Origin: Collybia mongolica
Lineage: Eukaryota; Basidiomycota; Agaricomycetes; Agaricales; Clitocybaceae
Length of the DNA: 64,000 nucleotides
Direction of reading: 5' to 3'
NCBI GenBank assembly: GCA_013420905.1
Contig: JAAXNY010000010.1
Span: 310,001 to 374,000, forward strand
The notes beneath the pieces are model-generated. The model did not search any database. It was not told the origin of the DNA and was given only the letters and a program-made list of their open reading frames with translations. The position numbers and the translations under genes are program-made. This document shows positions 48,161-59,082 of the stretch, piece after piece (position 1 is the first letter of the stretch; each line of letters opens with the position of its first letter).

Positions 48161-49332
48161 TACATCCTACAGGATGAGGTACCACATGTCACAATACCCT
48201 ACATTGATGATGTACCCATGTGCAGTCCAGCAACGCGCTATGAACTACCAGATGGAACAGAAGAAGAGCTACCTGGTGCTCCAGGTGTTAGACGCTTCTT
48301 CTGGGAACATATGCAAAATGTAAATTGTGTCGTACAGAGAATGAAGTATTCTGGAGGAACCTTTTTAGGATATAAGTCTACGTTATGCGCAAGTGACATT
48401 CTAGTGGTAGAACATAGATGTACCTATGAAGGACAAAAACCTACTACCGATAGGATTGGTGTAGTTGAAAGATGGGGACCATGCAAAGATGTCAGTGAAG
48501 TACATGCTTACATGGGAACTATTGGTGTATGCAGGAATTCATTAAAGATTTCGCCCGTATAGGCCAACCAATTCAAAAGTTAACTAGAAGTAGTCAACCT
48601 TGGATATGGGGGCCTGAGCAAGAGGAAGCGCAGCAGCTATTATTAGATGCACTTAAAAATAGCCCCGCACTCCATCCAATTAATTACACCTGGAATACAC
48701 CAGTGGTATTGTCAGTAGATACGTCATGGAAAGCCGTAGGCTACTATATCTGTCAGGAAGACCCTGATATACCTGGAAGAAAGCACTATGCTAGATTTGA
48801 CTCGATAACTCTGAATGAGTGCAAAGCACGCTTCTCACAACCCAAACGAGAGCTATTCGGATTAATGAGAGTTCTAATGGCATGTTATTATTGGTTTATT
48901 GGAGTACAAAATTTGGTAGTAGAAACGGATGCAAAGTACATTAAGGGGATGTTATCAAACCCAAGTCTAGGACCTAATGCAATGGTAAATAGGTGGATTG
49001 ATAGGATACTTATGTTCCACTTTACTTTGGTTCATAAAGCTGGTAAAGGCTTTGGCCCAGACGGTCTGTCAAGACGAGATGCGCGGCTAGGGGATCCTGT
49101 CTACCCGGACCCAGACAATGGTTATGATGAACCATCAGGTCCTTTAAGGTTTATCAACCCAACTGAAGGATTGAATGACCCTTTGGAATTGTCAGACTAT
49201 AAGGAAGAGATTGACATGTGCAGCGGATATTTATTTCAACTTGCCAAGGAAATCTCTGATTTTGAAGTTGAAGTAAACAATGCTTGGGCTGGTGAAGCAG
49301 CATTTATTGGGGAAATAAAACAGCACTTAGGT

Positions 49333-49781
49333 TTAGGATGGTTTGGTATTGTACAAGATAAGGTAAAAAGCACGCACCATGGTTTGAGAGAGGTGCTCAG
49401 TGCGGACCTTTTCACGGTGACGGTGAATAGCAGCAGTAAGAGTCACAATGTTACGGTAGACGGGCTCTTGAAGTAACTCGGGGTATACATGTTGTAGTCC
49501 CTGGAATGCCTTATGGACACCAAAGATAACATTCTGCCAGGACCACTCCATCAAAACCATCTTGGACTCAGTCAGGAGTAGCTGTAAATTGTAAAAGTTG
49601 GTTATGATAACAGTGTTAAAAGTTTAATTGGTAAAAAGTGTACCACGGTTTCGCCTAACTTCTGGACACTGACCCTTTGTTCAACAAGGGTGTCCATTGA
49701 TATATGAGCTTGAAAGGTGTTCCACTGAGCTTGGACCGTCTTGAAGTTCTCGATGTCTTGATAGTTGGGGAGGCTAGTCAT
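49333..49781 (-). CDS. Antisense gene 1 of element E: hypothetical 128-residue protein, two exons
   Basis: Exons are 49781-49644 and 49581-49333 with a 62-nt GT-AG intron in phase 0. The protein is mostly helical in look (QRVSVQKLGETV; MEWSWQNVIFGVHKAFQGL; EHLSQTMVRAFYLILYNTK). It ends a few bases into the remaining pol sequence, so its true C-terminus may have been cut. It runs against pol. An intron in this orientation survives reverse transcription of the element because the genomic transcript of the element is the other strand. I do not recognise the family. Confidence 0.5.
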
Positions 49782-49881
49782 AATAATGCAGAGGAAATTG
49801 GTCTTTCGAAACAGAATGTTGTAAAGAGAGTATAACAGAGTCTGGCGAGGTCTTTGGAAAAATAGCACAGCCAATGCCCTT

Positions 49882-50467
49882 TTTATACCTCTACAACTAG
49901 GAAAGTGCTACCCAGCCTCTCATTTGTTGTGCACGTTCTACCCCAGAAAAATCTATACATTTCAATTGAACAGGTCCGAGACGCGTGCCTAATTGAAATG
50001 CTGGGCCCAATTGAAAAAGGAGCTCTGTAAAAATTCATGTGGAGCGTGGCAGTGTCCGCATAACAACTGGGACAGTTGTATTCAGTGTTGAGGGGGAGAT
50101 GGGTATAAGCAAAATTGATTTGGAAAAACCTACCGAGGTTACAAGGATTGAAATAGATTGTCTATAAAAAGTCAGTGATCGCGCCACGATCTTAATGATC
50201 GAGAGAATTGCACCAGAATTAAACTGTACTATTTATAACTTAAGTAGCCGGTGCAAGGCCAGAAGCTTTCTTATGAAGACAATAGAACAATGGTTAAACC
50301 AATTGTATTGTTTATAGTCCGGGGGACTGTATGTAAGACATGTGTTGGACTTCAATTAATAAAATTGAAGCCCAACGAAAGGCGGGGGAATAAGTAGTAT
50401 GTAAGGGCACAGGGGCCCAGGAAAACACAAGTAGATAAAAAAAAATAGATGGGGGGGCGTGGCGCGG
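49882..50467. other. Spacer between the two antisense genes of element E
   Basis: No frame of interest. It holds the 3' end of antisense gene 2 (stop at 50468) and presumably the promoter of antisense gene 1. Confidence 0.4.
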
Positions 50468-52185
50468 CTACTCCTCCTTGCTATCAGGCGCAGATGAAGA
50501 GGAGGCTGACGACAAAGAACTGTCATCAACCTCTGATTCATCCTCCAAGGGTGGCCAAGGGAGGTTCTGAAACTCTGCGTAGAAGAGGAGAGTGCTCTCC
50601 ATGGCTGGCGTAGTCAGCAAGAGGTTTTGAAGGCCCTCCAGGCCTTCCTCCTCGTACAACCTACCTATGGTGCCAACTATGCGCGCCAACAAGGAGTCGC
50701 ACATTTCAAGCGCATGGTTAGTGGCCTGAATGACCTCCGCAGCAAGAGTGTCCACGTTGTCCAGCTGAGCATATGCTTCAGCAACCGCAGTAGAATAAGT
50801 AAAATCATTAGTAAACAAAAAGACAGAAAGAAAATGGCTTACTGGAAATGCCCGCACCAAGCATAGGCCCCAGATCCTCCTGGAGCCTAGCGCGCTTCTG
50901 GGGAGTGAGACTGAAGCTGCATTTCCCCTTCTTGGCAGTAGCGCACTCAACGCATGGTTTACCCCAACCGTTGAAGGAGCACTTGATGTCGCCGCAGGTG
51001 GCGCACATCGTGCAAGGATAGCCAACCTAGTAAGAATGATCAGTAACAAGAAATAAAGTAGTAATAAACATACAGTAGAGTGCCGAGGCGCAAGGTCAGC
51101 CAGCAGGGAGGTAATAGGGGACTGTAGCAGCGTAGGCTCCTGGTTGGGAACTAGCATGTGCTTACGGCGTGTCGCCTGAACCCCATCCCTAGAACAAGTG
51201 GTCTTATGCGACCGATGAGGAGAAGGGGCTGTGGGAGGCAACAACTCTGCAAATCCCTCTTGAGCCAACTGGCGTGCGATCTCTTCATTAAAGAGCCAAA
51301 GCTCAGGGACCTCAACCTTAACCGGTGGCTGCCCAGAGGACTAAAAAGATAAAAATAAGTAAAAGTAAATGAGTTTTAAAAAGAGAAAGGAGACATACAG
51401 GACCTGCCTCTGTGGGATGCAGCACGGAATCACTGCCAGCCCCCTGGGCATGTGACATGTCAGACTAGAATTTTGAAATCAAGTCAGGAATAATGTAAAG
51501 CTCATGAAGTAAAGGATGGTATACCTGGGGAACCGCGCGGCCTTTGCCCTTGGACCCTGTATTACGCTTCCACTTAAGGGGCTATTGAAATAAGTCAACA
51601 ACAGAAGAAAAGTAATAAAAGTAGTGATTGACGAACTGCGGGTACCAAAACCAGGGAGCGCGCTGGCAAGGGCGCGGCGGACCAACTGTCCCAGTACTGA
51701 TGGTAACGGTGCAGCGTGCCAACCATGCGAGGGGGGACGAGGAAAGTATCTTGAAAGATACTTTCACTGTTGTCACGCTCGTAGCGCAACCCCACCTGGT
51801 CCAGAACTTGCTCCACAGTGGGAGCCTGACCCTAAAGTAAAAAGTAGTCAGTTTGACAAGGACAGGCAGAGTAAAGAAGTAAACAAGCCATTTATGAGAA
51901 GAATGGAATTGTTTCCTAGGTCAGCCGATATGACCATACGCCAGGAAGACCACAAGGCTTTGCGCACGTCAACTGGGATGCGCATCACTTGGAGGTGAAG
52001 TGCACGCAGGAGGAGAATGGCCGGGTATGGCAGTGAAAAGCGCGCGCCACAGACCATGCCAGTGATGGTGTCCTGAGACCAGTAAATAAGTAATTTAGCA
52101 AAAGGGTTTTAACAAGTAAAAGATGGGCATACAATGAGCAAGGAGCAGTGATTGACGAAGTTGATTAAATCATCAAGGTCAAGGG

Positions 52186-52662
52186 TGTTACAAATTCCCT
52201 TATCTGTTTGACCTATTACTTCTTTTCTTCCTTCTCTTACCTATTATTGATTACCAGACACTTATCAACCTTATCTTTCAAACATCTCCATATGCATTTC
52301 TTTTCTCATACTTACTCAGCTTTCTTACTTATCCTCTTCGAAAGCTTACTCATCCTTATCTATAACAAATAGCGTAAACAACGCTTATTGGACTATTATG
52401 TATATATAGGGATACTTTAGCTTAGCTAGCTCTTTAGCTTGACCTCGCTGAATCAACCTTATTCATCTATCTTCTCGACGCAAACTCGATCCTATCCGCC
52501 TTACAAAGGGGGTAGTGTATCCTTGATCAGATAACTCGATAACTTGACTTTAGCCCTACTGAGGGAGTCAATAGACGTTAGACTTACAGAAGTCAATGGT
52601 CTAAGAATGAACGAACAATATATCGGATTGACTTAGAAGATAAGGCTTAAACAGCCGTAACA
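52186..52662 (+). repeat. 5' LTR of G2
   Basis: TGTTAC...GTAACA ends. TATATATA at 52401-52408. AGCTTGACCT at 52436-52445 is complementary to the site just after the LTR. Confidence 0.93.
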
Positions 52663-52674
52663 AAAGGTCAAGCT
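52436..52674 (+). promoter_or_regulatory. Self-priming signal: LTR AGCTTGACCT and primer-binding AGGTCAAGCT
   Basis: AGCTTGACCT (52436-52445) lies about 35 bases after the start of the TATA box, where the transcript should begin. AGGTCAAGCT (52665-52674) lies 2 bases after the LTR, where a primer-binding site belongs. They are perfect complements over 10 bases. In Tf1/sushi elements the transcript 5' end folds back on the primer site and is cut to serve as primer; this arrangement suggests the same. No tRNA-like TGG start is seen at the site. Confidence 0.65.
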
Positions 52675-52726
52675 GATCAGAATCATCAACCTATTCAGGT
52701 TCAGATGCAACGCACCATGATATGGA

Positions 52727-53764
52727 TTGAAACCTGCGAGCAGCAGCGAAAGCAGCAGAAGTAGCAGCAGGCAAAGCGTTATTAACAGCGAAGATTTCCA
52801 AGATGCCCACCACGCCGAAACCAAAGGCAGAAGTTCCAAAGGAAAGGAACCAGAAAAACCACCGAAATCTGAATCACCAAACTCCCCGATACCACCCGAC
52901 TCTGACATAGAGATGACAGATGAACAAAGACCCACCGAAATCAAACTTAGCTTACCAAACATCTTTGATGGAAACCGAAGAATGACAAAGGACTTCGTCC
53001 TTGACTGCAAAATGTATTTGCAGGCAAACAACAGAATTTATGATATGTATTGGAAAAAGATCCTCTACGTACTTTCATACATGAAAGGAGGAACAGCAGG
53101 ACCATGGAAGAAGTCCTGGTATGGAGAGAATAGTGATCACCCAGGAACCTTTACAACGTTCATGACAACAATTGAAGAAGCGTTCTCTACCCCAGATAAG
53201 GCAGGAGACGCTAGACAAACCCTGAAGACGCTGCGCATGCCAGGAAATATGACAGCAGATGATTACATCGCAGAATTTAAATCAGCCGCATCAGAAAGCA
53301 AGATCAGCGAGAGTGAAGCACTTGTCAAATATTTCATGGAAGGAATACCTCCTTCTCTGATGCAGAAGATTCTAACAATGGACAACCCACTGACCACTAT
53401 CAAGGGTTGGTATGAAAAGGCATCCATATTCAATACTCAATACAGACATGCAAAATCAATTGTAGCGTGCATTAAAGGAAAAACAGGAAAAACTACGGGA
53501 GGAAACAGTGGAAAAAAGTACAATTTCCAACGAAACAATCCCAAATATGTCCCGAACAACAGCAGAGATCCAAATGCAATGGATATCGATCAACTAACCA
53601 TCCAAGAAAGGGATGAACACATGAAACGAGGACTATGTTTCAAATGTCATAAATACGGACATCGAGCATCAGATCATAAAGCAGGAGGATCGATCCCTCA
53701 AACTCAACGAAAAGAAGAACCAAAGACGCCAATGAAAGGCAAAGATGCCTACATGAAGATTTGA
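52727..53764 (+). CDS. gag of G2, start codon lost
   Basis: An open frame of about 345 codons with the same motifs as G1 gag: FVLDCKMYLQANNRIYDM, MKGGTAGPWKKSW, TADDYIAEFKSAASESK, and a knuckle CFKCHKYGHRASDH whose last ligand is His. The ATG used by G1 (36045) is ACG here and a few bases after it are missing, placing TGA just before the frame. The first in-frame ATG is at 52913, about 62 codons in. The frame ends with TGA at 53762-53764, a place where G1 also has TGA; beyond it the gag-like reading continues to a shared TAA. Confidence 0.85.
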   Translation: MKPASSSESSRSSSRQSVINSEDFQDAHHAETKGRSSKGKEPEKPPKSESPNSPIPPDSDIEMTDEQRPTEIKLSLPNIFDGNRRMTKDFVLDCKMYLQANNRIYDMYWKKILYVLSYMKGGTAGPWKKSWYGENSDHPGTFTTFMTTIEEAFSTPDKAGDARQTLKTLRMPGNMTADDYIAEFKSAASESKISESEALVKYFMEGIPPSLMQKILTMDNPLTTIKGWYEKASIFNTQYRHAKSIVACIKGKTGKTTGGNSGKKYNFQRNNPKYVPNNSRDPNAMDIDQLTIQERDEHMKRGLCFKCHKYGHRASDHKAGGSIPQTQRKEEPKTPMKGKDAYMKI

Positions 53765-56700
53765 GCACTTATGGCAGAATTAGACGAGGAAGAGAAAGAA
53801 GTCGCTCTAAAGAATATGGAGGACGAGGGTTTTTAAAGAGGCGGACTGAATCGACGTCAGTATCTGCCGAAAACTATTCCATTACACTGTCACCTGTAAT
53901 ATTAGGAGAAATGAATCGACAATCTCTATCTATTCCAATTATGGTGATTGAAGAACGGAAAAACGTTGAAACCCAAGCAATCGGACTTATTGATTGTGGA
54001 GCCGGAGGGATTTTTATCGACAAAACATTTGTTGAGGAAAACAACATACAGACAACCCCTTTGAGGAAATCATACTTGGTCAGAAACGTAGATGGAACAA
54101 AAAACCAATCAGGAAACATTACAGATTGCGTATGGACCAAGATTCGAATTGGAGATGAAGAAATCCGAATCTGATTATTAGTTAGTGGATTAGGAAAGGA
54201 AAACATCATCCTCGGATTACCATGGCTAAAACGACACAATCCTAAGATTGATTGGGAAAAAGGAACACTCGATTTTGAATCAGGAATCAAGAAAGGAGTT
54301 CTTTCGGAAGCAATCCGAAGAAATCTGGAAATCCGACAAATGAAATCGACACAGCAATACCCCAAGACAACAGCAACAGAAGTACAGGAAGAATACCCAG
54401 AAGAAATCCCGAGGAATCAACCCCTCGAAGATTGGCAACCAATTCTTTTAGAAATCAACAAAGAAGATGATGAACCTGAAGTCAATCTATTCAGGACATA
54501 TATCTACCCAGAAGATAACGAAGAAGAATCCATTTGGATAAAGGCAAAAACATCAATATCACAGGAATTAGAGCACAAGGCAGAAACCGAAGATCAGAAA
54601 CCAAAGAAGACGCTACCGAAATTCTATCAAGAATATGCGTCATTATTTGACAAAACAGATTCAGAAAGAATGCCGATAAGACGGCCATGGGATCATGCAA
54701 TAGATTTAAAACCCGATTTCATTCCAAAAGATTGTAAAATCTATCCTATTAGCCCAGCGGAACAAGGAAAACTCGACGAATTCATTGATGAAAACATGCA
54801 AAAAGGATATATCCGACCATCAAAATCCCCACAAGCATCACCCTTCTTCTTTGTATCAAAGAAAGATTCAACGAAACTTCGACCAACACAGGATTACAGA
54901 AGGCTAAACGAAGGAACAATAAAGAACACATACCCTTTACCACTTGTAGGGGAGCTTCTTGATAAACTGAAAGGGGCAAAATACTTCACAAAACTGGATT
55001 TACGATGGGGATATAACAATGTTCGAATCAAAGAAGGCGACAAATGGAAAGCGGCATTTAAAACAAACAGGGGTTTATTCGAACCACTTGTTATGTTTTT
55101 CGGTTTATGCAACTTGCCAGCAACATTTCAAAATATGATGAACGACATATATGCAGTAGAGATTGATGAAGGATGGATTCTGATCTATATGAACAACATC
55201 CTCATTTACTCCAACAACATTGATGATTTACAAAGAAAAACCTTGAAAGTCTTGGACAAATTAAAGGAGAATGACCTATACCTGAATTTGGACAAATGTG
55301 TATTCGAAGCCACAGAAATCGAATACTTGGGATTAGTCATCAAAGAAAATCAGATAGGCATGGAACCCACCAAATTGGCAGGAATCACAGATTGGCCAGT
55401 CCCAACAACAGTGAAACAAGTCCGGTCATTCCTTGGATTTGCAAACTTCTACCGAAAATTCATTGGACATTATGCCGAAATTAGCAAACCATTAACAAAT
55501 TTGACAAGGAAAGACATTGAATGGAAATGGACTCAAGAATGTCAGGAAGCATTTGACGGATTAAAACAGAAATTCCTGAAATCACCCGTTCTTATGATGC
55601 CAGACAAGAACAAACCATTCCATATCAAATCAGATGCGTCAAAATGGGCTATAGGAGCAGTATTACGACAACAGAATGACAATGGAGAATGGCACCCATG
55701 TGGATATATTTCACATTCATTCACAGAAACTGAACAGAATTACGAGATCTATGACAGAGAATTACTAGGCATTATTCGAGCCCTAAAGACATGGAGACAT
55801 TATCTCAAAGGATCTCAATTCCCAACAGTAATTCTCTCAGATCATAAAAACTTAACCTATTTCAGAACGGCACAAAAACTAAACCGACGACAAGCAGGAT
55901 GGAGTTTATTCCTCTCACTATTCGATCTCAAATTGGTACACACACCCGGAACACGGATGATACAATCTGATGCTTTATCAAGAAGATCAGATTATGTCAA
56001 CACGGAAGATACAGACAACGAAGATTGGATTTTGTTACCAGATGACATTTTCATTAAAATGATCGATATAGGTTTACAAGAAGATTTGAAGAAATCAATT
56101 GAAGAAGACAAATTATTTGCAAAGTCAATCGAAGCATTGAAGGAAACAGGAACACCACCGATTAAATCAAATTTATTTGATTGGAAATTCGAAGACAGAC
56201 TTCTGTTCTTCAAAAACAGATGTTATGTAGGACCAGATGCAAAACTGCAACAAGAAATAGTGCAAAGATACCATGACACGAAACCAGGAGGACACCCAGG
56301 TCAATATAAAACGCAAGAATTGATCAGTCGCGAATACTGGTGGCCAGGTATGGGAGTGTTTATTAAAAATTACGTTGACGGTTGCGCCACCTGTCAACAA
56401 ATGAAGGTAAACACAAACCCAACAAGGCCGGGACTAATACCAATTGCAACAAATGGAAAACCACGTCCTTTCTCATTCGTCACAGCAGATTTCATCACAG
56501 ATTTACCAGAAAATGATGGAAAAGACAGCCTCATGGTCGTGGTAGACCATGGCCTTACGAAGGGGGTAATTTCTATCCCTTGTACCAAAACAATCAACAC
56601 TTTAGGAACGGCAAATCTTTACCTGGAACACGTTTACAAAAGATTTGGATTACCTGACACCTTTCTATCCGATCGCGGTCCTCAATTCGCAGCCAAAGTC

Positions 56701-57516
56701 TTCAAAGAATTAGGAAAACTCCTCGGAATAAAGCTTGTAATGAGCACGGCATATCATCCACAAACAGATGGGGAAACAGAAAGATTAAATCAAGAACTCG
56801 AAATCTACTTTTGCATGTTCTGTCAGAACAACCCAGTGATATGGAAAGATCTAAATCCAATAGCAGAATTTGCGCATAATCAAAGAACGCATTCTACAAC
56901 AAAGAAATCCCCATTCTTCCTCATGATGGGATACAAACCACAAGCAATTCCATCAGTATTCCAGAAGACGAACGTTCCAAGTGTAGAACAACGGATGATT
57001 GAACTAAACAGAGCACGAGAGGAAGCAATAGCAGCACATGATCTGGCAAGAAGAAAAGTAGCGGAAAGAACAACACGAGGCTTCAATCCATTCAAACAAG
57101 GAGAACATGTTTGGTTAGAAGGAACAAATCTTTGAATTCCTTATCCTTCAAGGAAACTAGCACCAAAAAGAGAAGGACCTTTCGAAATTCAAGAAGTCCT
57201 TGGACCAGTGACATACAAATTGAAACTTCCAGCCCAATGGAGAATTCATCCTGTGTTTCACGCATCCCTTCTCACACCGTATAAAGAAACCGATACTCAC
57301 GGACCTAACTTCTTAGAACCCTCACCGGATCTTGTGAACCAAGAAGAAGAATACAAAGTAGAAGGAATTATAAATCACTGACAACGAGGCCAAGGCTTCC
57401 AATACCTCATGAAGTGGAAAGATTACTCATCTGCACACAACACGTGGGAGCCTGAAAAACACTTAAAAAGAGCTCAGACGATACTTCAATCCTACCAGAA
57501 GCTACATCGCCTCTAA
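53765..57516 (+). pseudogene. pol of G2: protease, RT, RNase H, integrase, chromodomain; nearly open but with three stops
   Basis: Protease: GLIDCGAGGIFID near 53990. Stop TGA at 54172. The main frame 54340-57135 (931 codons) has RT (SPFFFVSKKDSTKLRPTQDY, LPLVGELLDKLKGAKYFTKL), RNase H (FHIKSDASKW, NYEIYDRELLGIIRAL, VILSDHKNLTYF) and integrase (YHDTKPGGHPG, CATCQQM, TADFITDL, LSDRGPQF, DGETERLN). The RT catalytic box reads YMNN (55186-55197). TGA at 57133 and at 57379 stand where Arg codons are expected; the second falls inside the chromodomain (GIINH|QRGQGFQYLMKWKDY). Integrase catalytic residues look intact. Confidence 0.88.
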
Positions 57517-57567
57517 CCAGCTATCATCTTTTATCGCTCTCAACAAGTTTCAAAACCTTTCACAAAC

Positions 57568-58572
57568 ATGTTGTCTCCCAATGTCAACAACTTCTATATC
57601 ACCACTGCCGCTCCTCTCACCACTCCTCCCAACACCCCAATCGTAAACATCGCATCCCAAGAATTTCTTGAATTGGCTACAAAAATCATACATCGACAGA
57701 AATTCTTATTGTGGTTCATGCACGAAGAACATCATGAACGAATAATCCAAGCATTCAACAACCCACCATATGACCAACTTATCAAACTGGTTGAAAATTA
57801 TCTGGAGATCAGAAACATGCTGTATAGTCAAACAGCAGACATCAGTCGGATTCTCAACCAAACCACTGAAGAACTAGTAGACACACAAGAATTCCGAATC
57901 TTAGAAGATCTAATCCCATTACTACAAGATGGAATTCGATTACCCACATCTACTCCTTCGACACCAACAGAATCTACTGAAACAGTCGACAAAGAAATAC
58001 AGACATCCCCTCCTAGAACTCCAACACCATCGACTACAAATTCCCCTATTTATCAAACTGAACCACTTCCAATTCCGCCCTTTCATGAACCATCCCCTGC
58101 ATCATCGGAACATTCCACTCCTGATCCAGTGGACATGGTTTCAAACAAAGAAGTATTTAAACATTTAAAAGGACGAAAAGCTACAAAATCTGTCATCAAA
58201 AAGAAGAAATCACCCAAACCTATTAAATACACATTGAACCTGCTCAACTATGCCGGAAGTCGAGAAAACCCTATCAACCTCACTCAAGTCGAAAGAACGC
58301 TCATGAACAAAAATGTATTATGTTCTAGATGCCTCAACTTTGGACATTCGTCGATACACTGCGAAAAACAATACTGTCCAATTTGTTTTCAACCGGCACC
58401 AGGACATTGTCATGACCAATGTCCTCAAAGACCTCAAACTAGAACAGTAGGACATTATCAAATGTGGCGATGGTTTGGTGAAGAGTATGAAGAAGTAGAT
58501 GACAGGATTGATGATCCTTTTGACTATCCAGAAGCCATCGCCAACATGACGGGAGAACCTATCGATTACTAA
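57568..58572 (+). CDS. ORF3 of G2: extra sense protein with two zinc knuckles between chromodomain and 3' LTR
   Basis: 334 residues, ATG 57568 to TAA 58570-58572, with its own start about 50 bases after the pol stop. N-terminal half is helical (IHRQKFLLWFMHEEHHERII, LVENYLEIRNML). The middle is Thr/Pro/Ser-rich (about 130-195) and is followed by a Lys-rich stretch (RKATKSVIKKKKSPKP). Near residue 250 come CSRCLNFGHSSIHC (C-x2-C-x4-H-x4-C) and CPICFQPAPGHCHDQC (C-x2-C-x6-H-x4-C). The tail is acidic. G1 keeps the same start (ATG 40951, NNFYIATA) before being cut by E. The position is that of env or accessory genes in retroviruses, but there is no signal peptide or membrane span. A nucleic-acid-binding role is inferred. 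Confidence 0.8.
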   Translation: MLSPNVNNFYITTAAPLTTPPNTPIVNIASQEFLELATKIIHRQKFLLWFMHEEHHERIIQAFNNPPYDQLIKLVENYLEIRNMLYSQTADISRILNQTTEELVDTQEFRILEDLIPLLQDGIRLPTSTPSTPTESTETVDKEIQTSPPRTPTPSTTNSPIYQTEPLPIPPFHEPSPASSEHSTPDPVDMVSNKEVFKHLKGRKATKSVIKKKKSPKPIKYTLNLLNYAGSRENPINLTQVERTLMNKNVLCSRCLNFGHSSIHCEKQYCPICFQPAPGHCHDQCPQRPQTRTVGHYQMWRWFGEEYEEVDDRIDDPFDYPEAIANMTGEPIDY

Positions 58573-58605
58573 AGCTGGGACGCTTTAGAGATAGAGAGGG
58601 GGTAA

Positions 58606-59082
58606 TGTTACAAATTCCCTTATCTGTTCGACCTATTACTTCTTTTCTTCTTTCTCTTACCTATTATTGATTACCAGACGCTTATCAACCTTATCTTTCA
58701 AACATCTCCATATGCATTTCTTTTCTCATACTTACTCAGCTTTCTTACTTATCCTCTTCGAAAGCTTACTCATCCTTATCTATAACAAATAGCGTAAACA
58801 ACGCTTATTGGACTATTATGTATATATAGGGATACTTTAGCTTAGCTAGCTCTTTAGCTTGACCTAGCTGAATCAACCTTATTCATCTATCTTCTCGACG
58901 CAAACTTGATCCTATCCGCCTTACAAAGGGGGTAGTGTATCCTTGATCAGATAACTCGATAACTTGACTTTAGCCCTACTGAGGGAGTCAATAGACGTTA
59001 GACTTACAGAAGTCAACGGTCTAAGAACAAACGAACGATATATCTGATTGACTTAGAAGATAAGGCTTAAACAGCTGTAACA
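58606..59082 (+). repeat. 3' LTR of G2
   Basis: 477 bp, about 11 differences from the 5' LTR, mostly C/T or G/A. Preceded by a purine tract at about 58588-58602. Followed by AAGGG. Confidence 0.93.

Larger units (their letters stand above)
44201..49335 (+). pseudogene. pol of element E (protease, RT, RNase H), broken and interrupted by T3
   Basis: Protease: ESLLDGGSQIVSM near 44990. RT: KLIIVHSLEPLNAV, then FGALRLVTLPMGWTNSVPIF and, after T3, IPYIDDVP as the catalytic box. RNase H: VVLSVDTSWKAVGYYI, LVVETDAKYIKGML and KGFGPDGLSRRDA. Stops or frame changes occur near 44200, 44289, 45384, 46271 and 48562. The reading ends at about 49330. The zinc-binding HHCC region and DDE core of an integrase, which should follow RNase H, are not found; the antisense gene begins there. 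Confidence 0.75.
52186..59082 (+). mobile_element. G2: near-complete Ty3/gypsy chromovirus, 6897 bp
   Basis: Two 477-bp LTRs (52186-52662 and 58606-59082) differ at about 11 positions. The element is flanked by AAGGG on both sides (52181-52185 and 59083-59087). Order: LTR, primer site, gag, protease-RT-RNase H-integrase-chromodomain, ORF3, purine tract (AGAGATAGAGAGGGGG), LTR. It lies inside the first exon of antisense gene 2 of element E; removal of G2 and one AAGGG restores that frame exactly. Confidence 0.95.
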
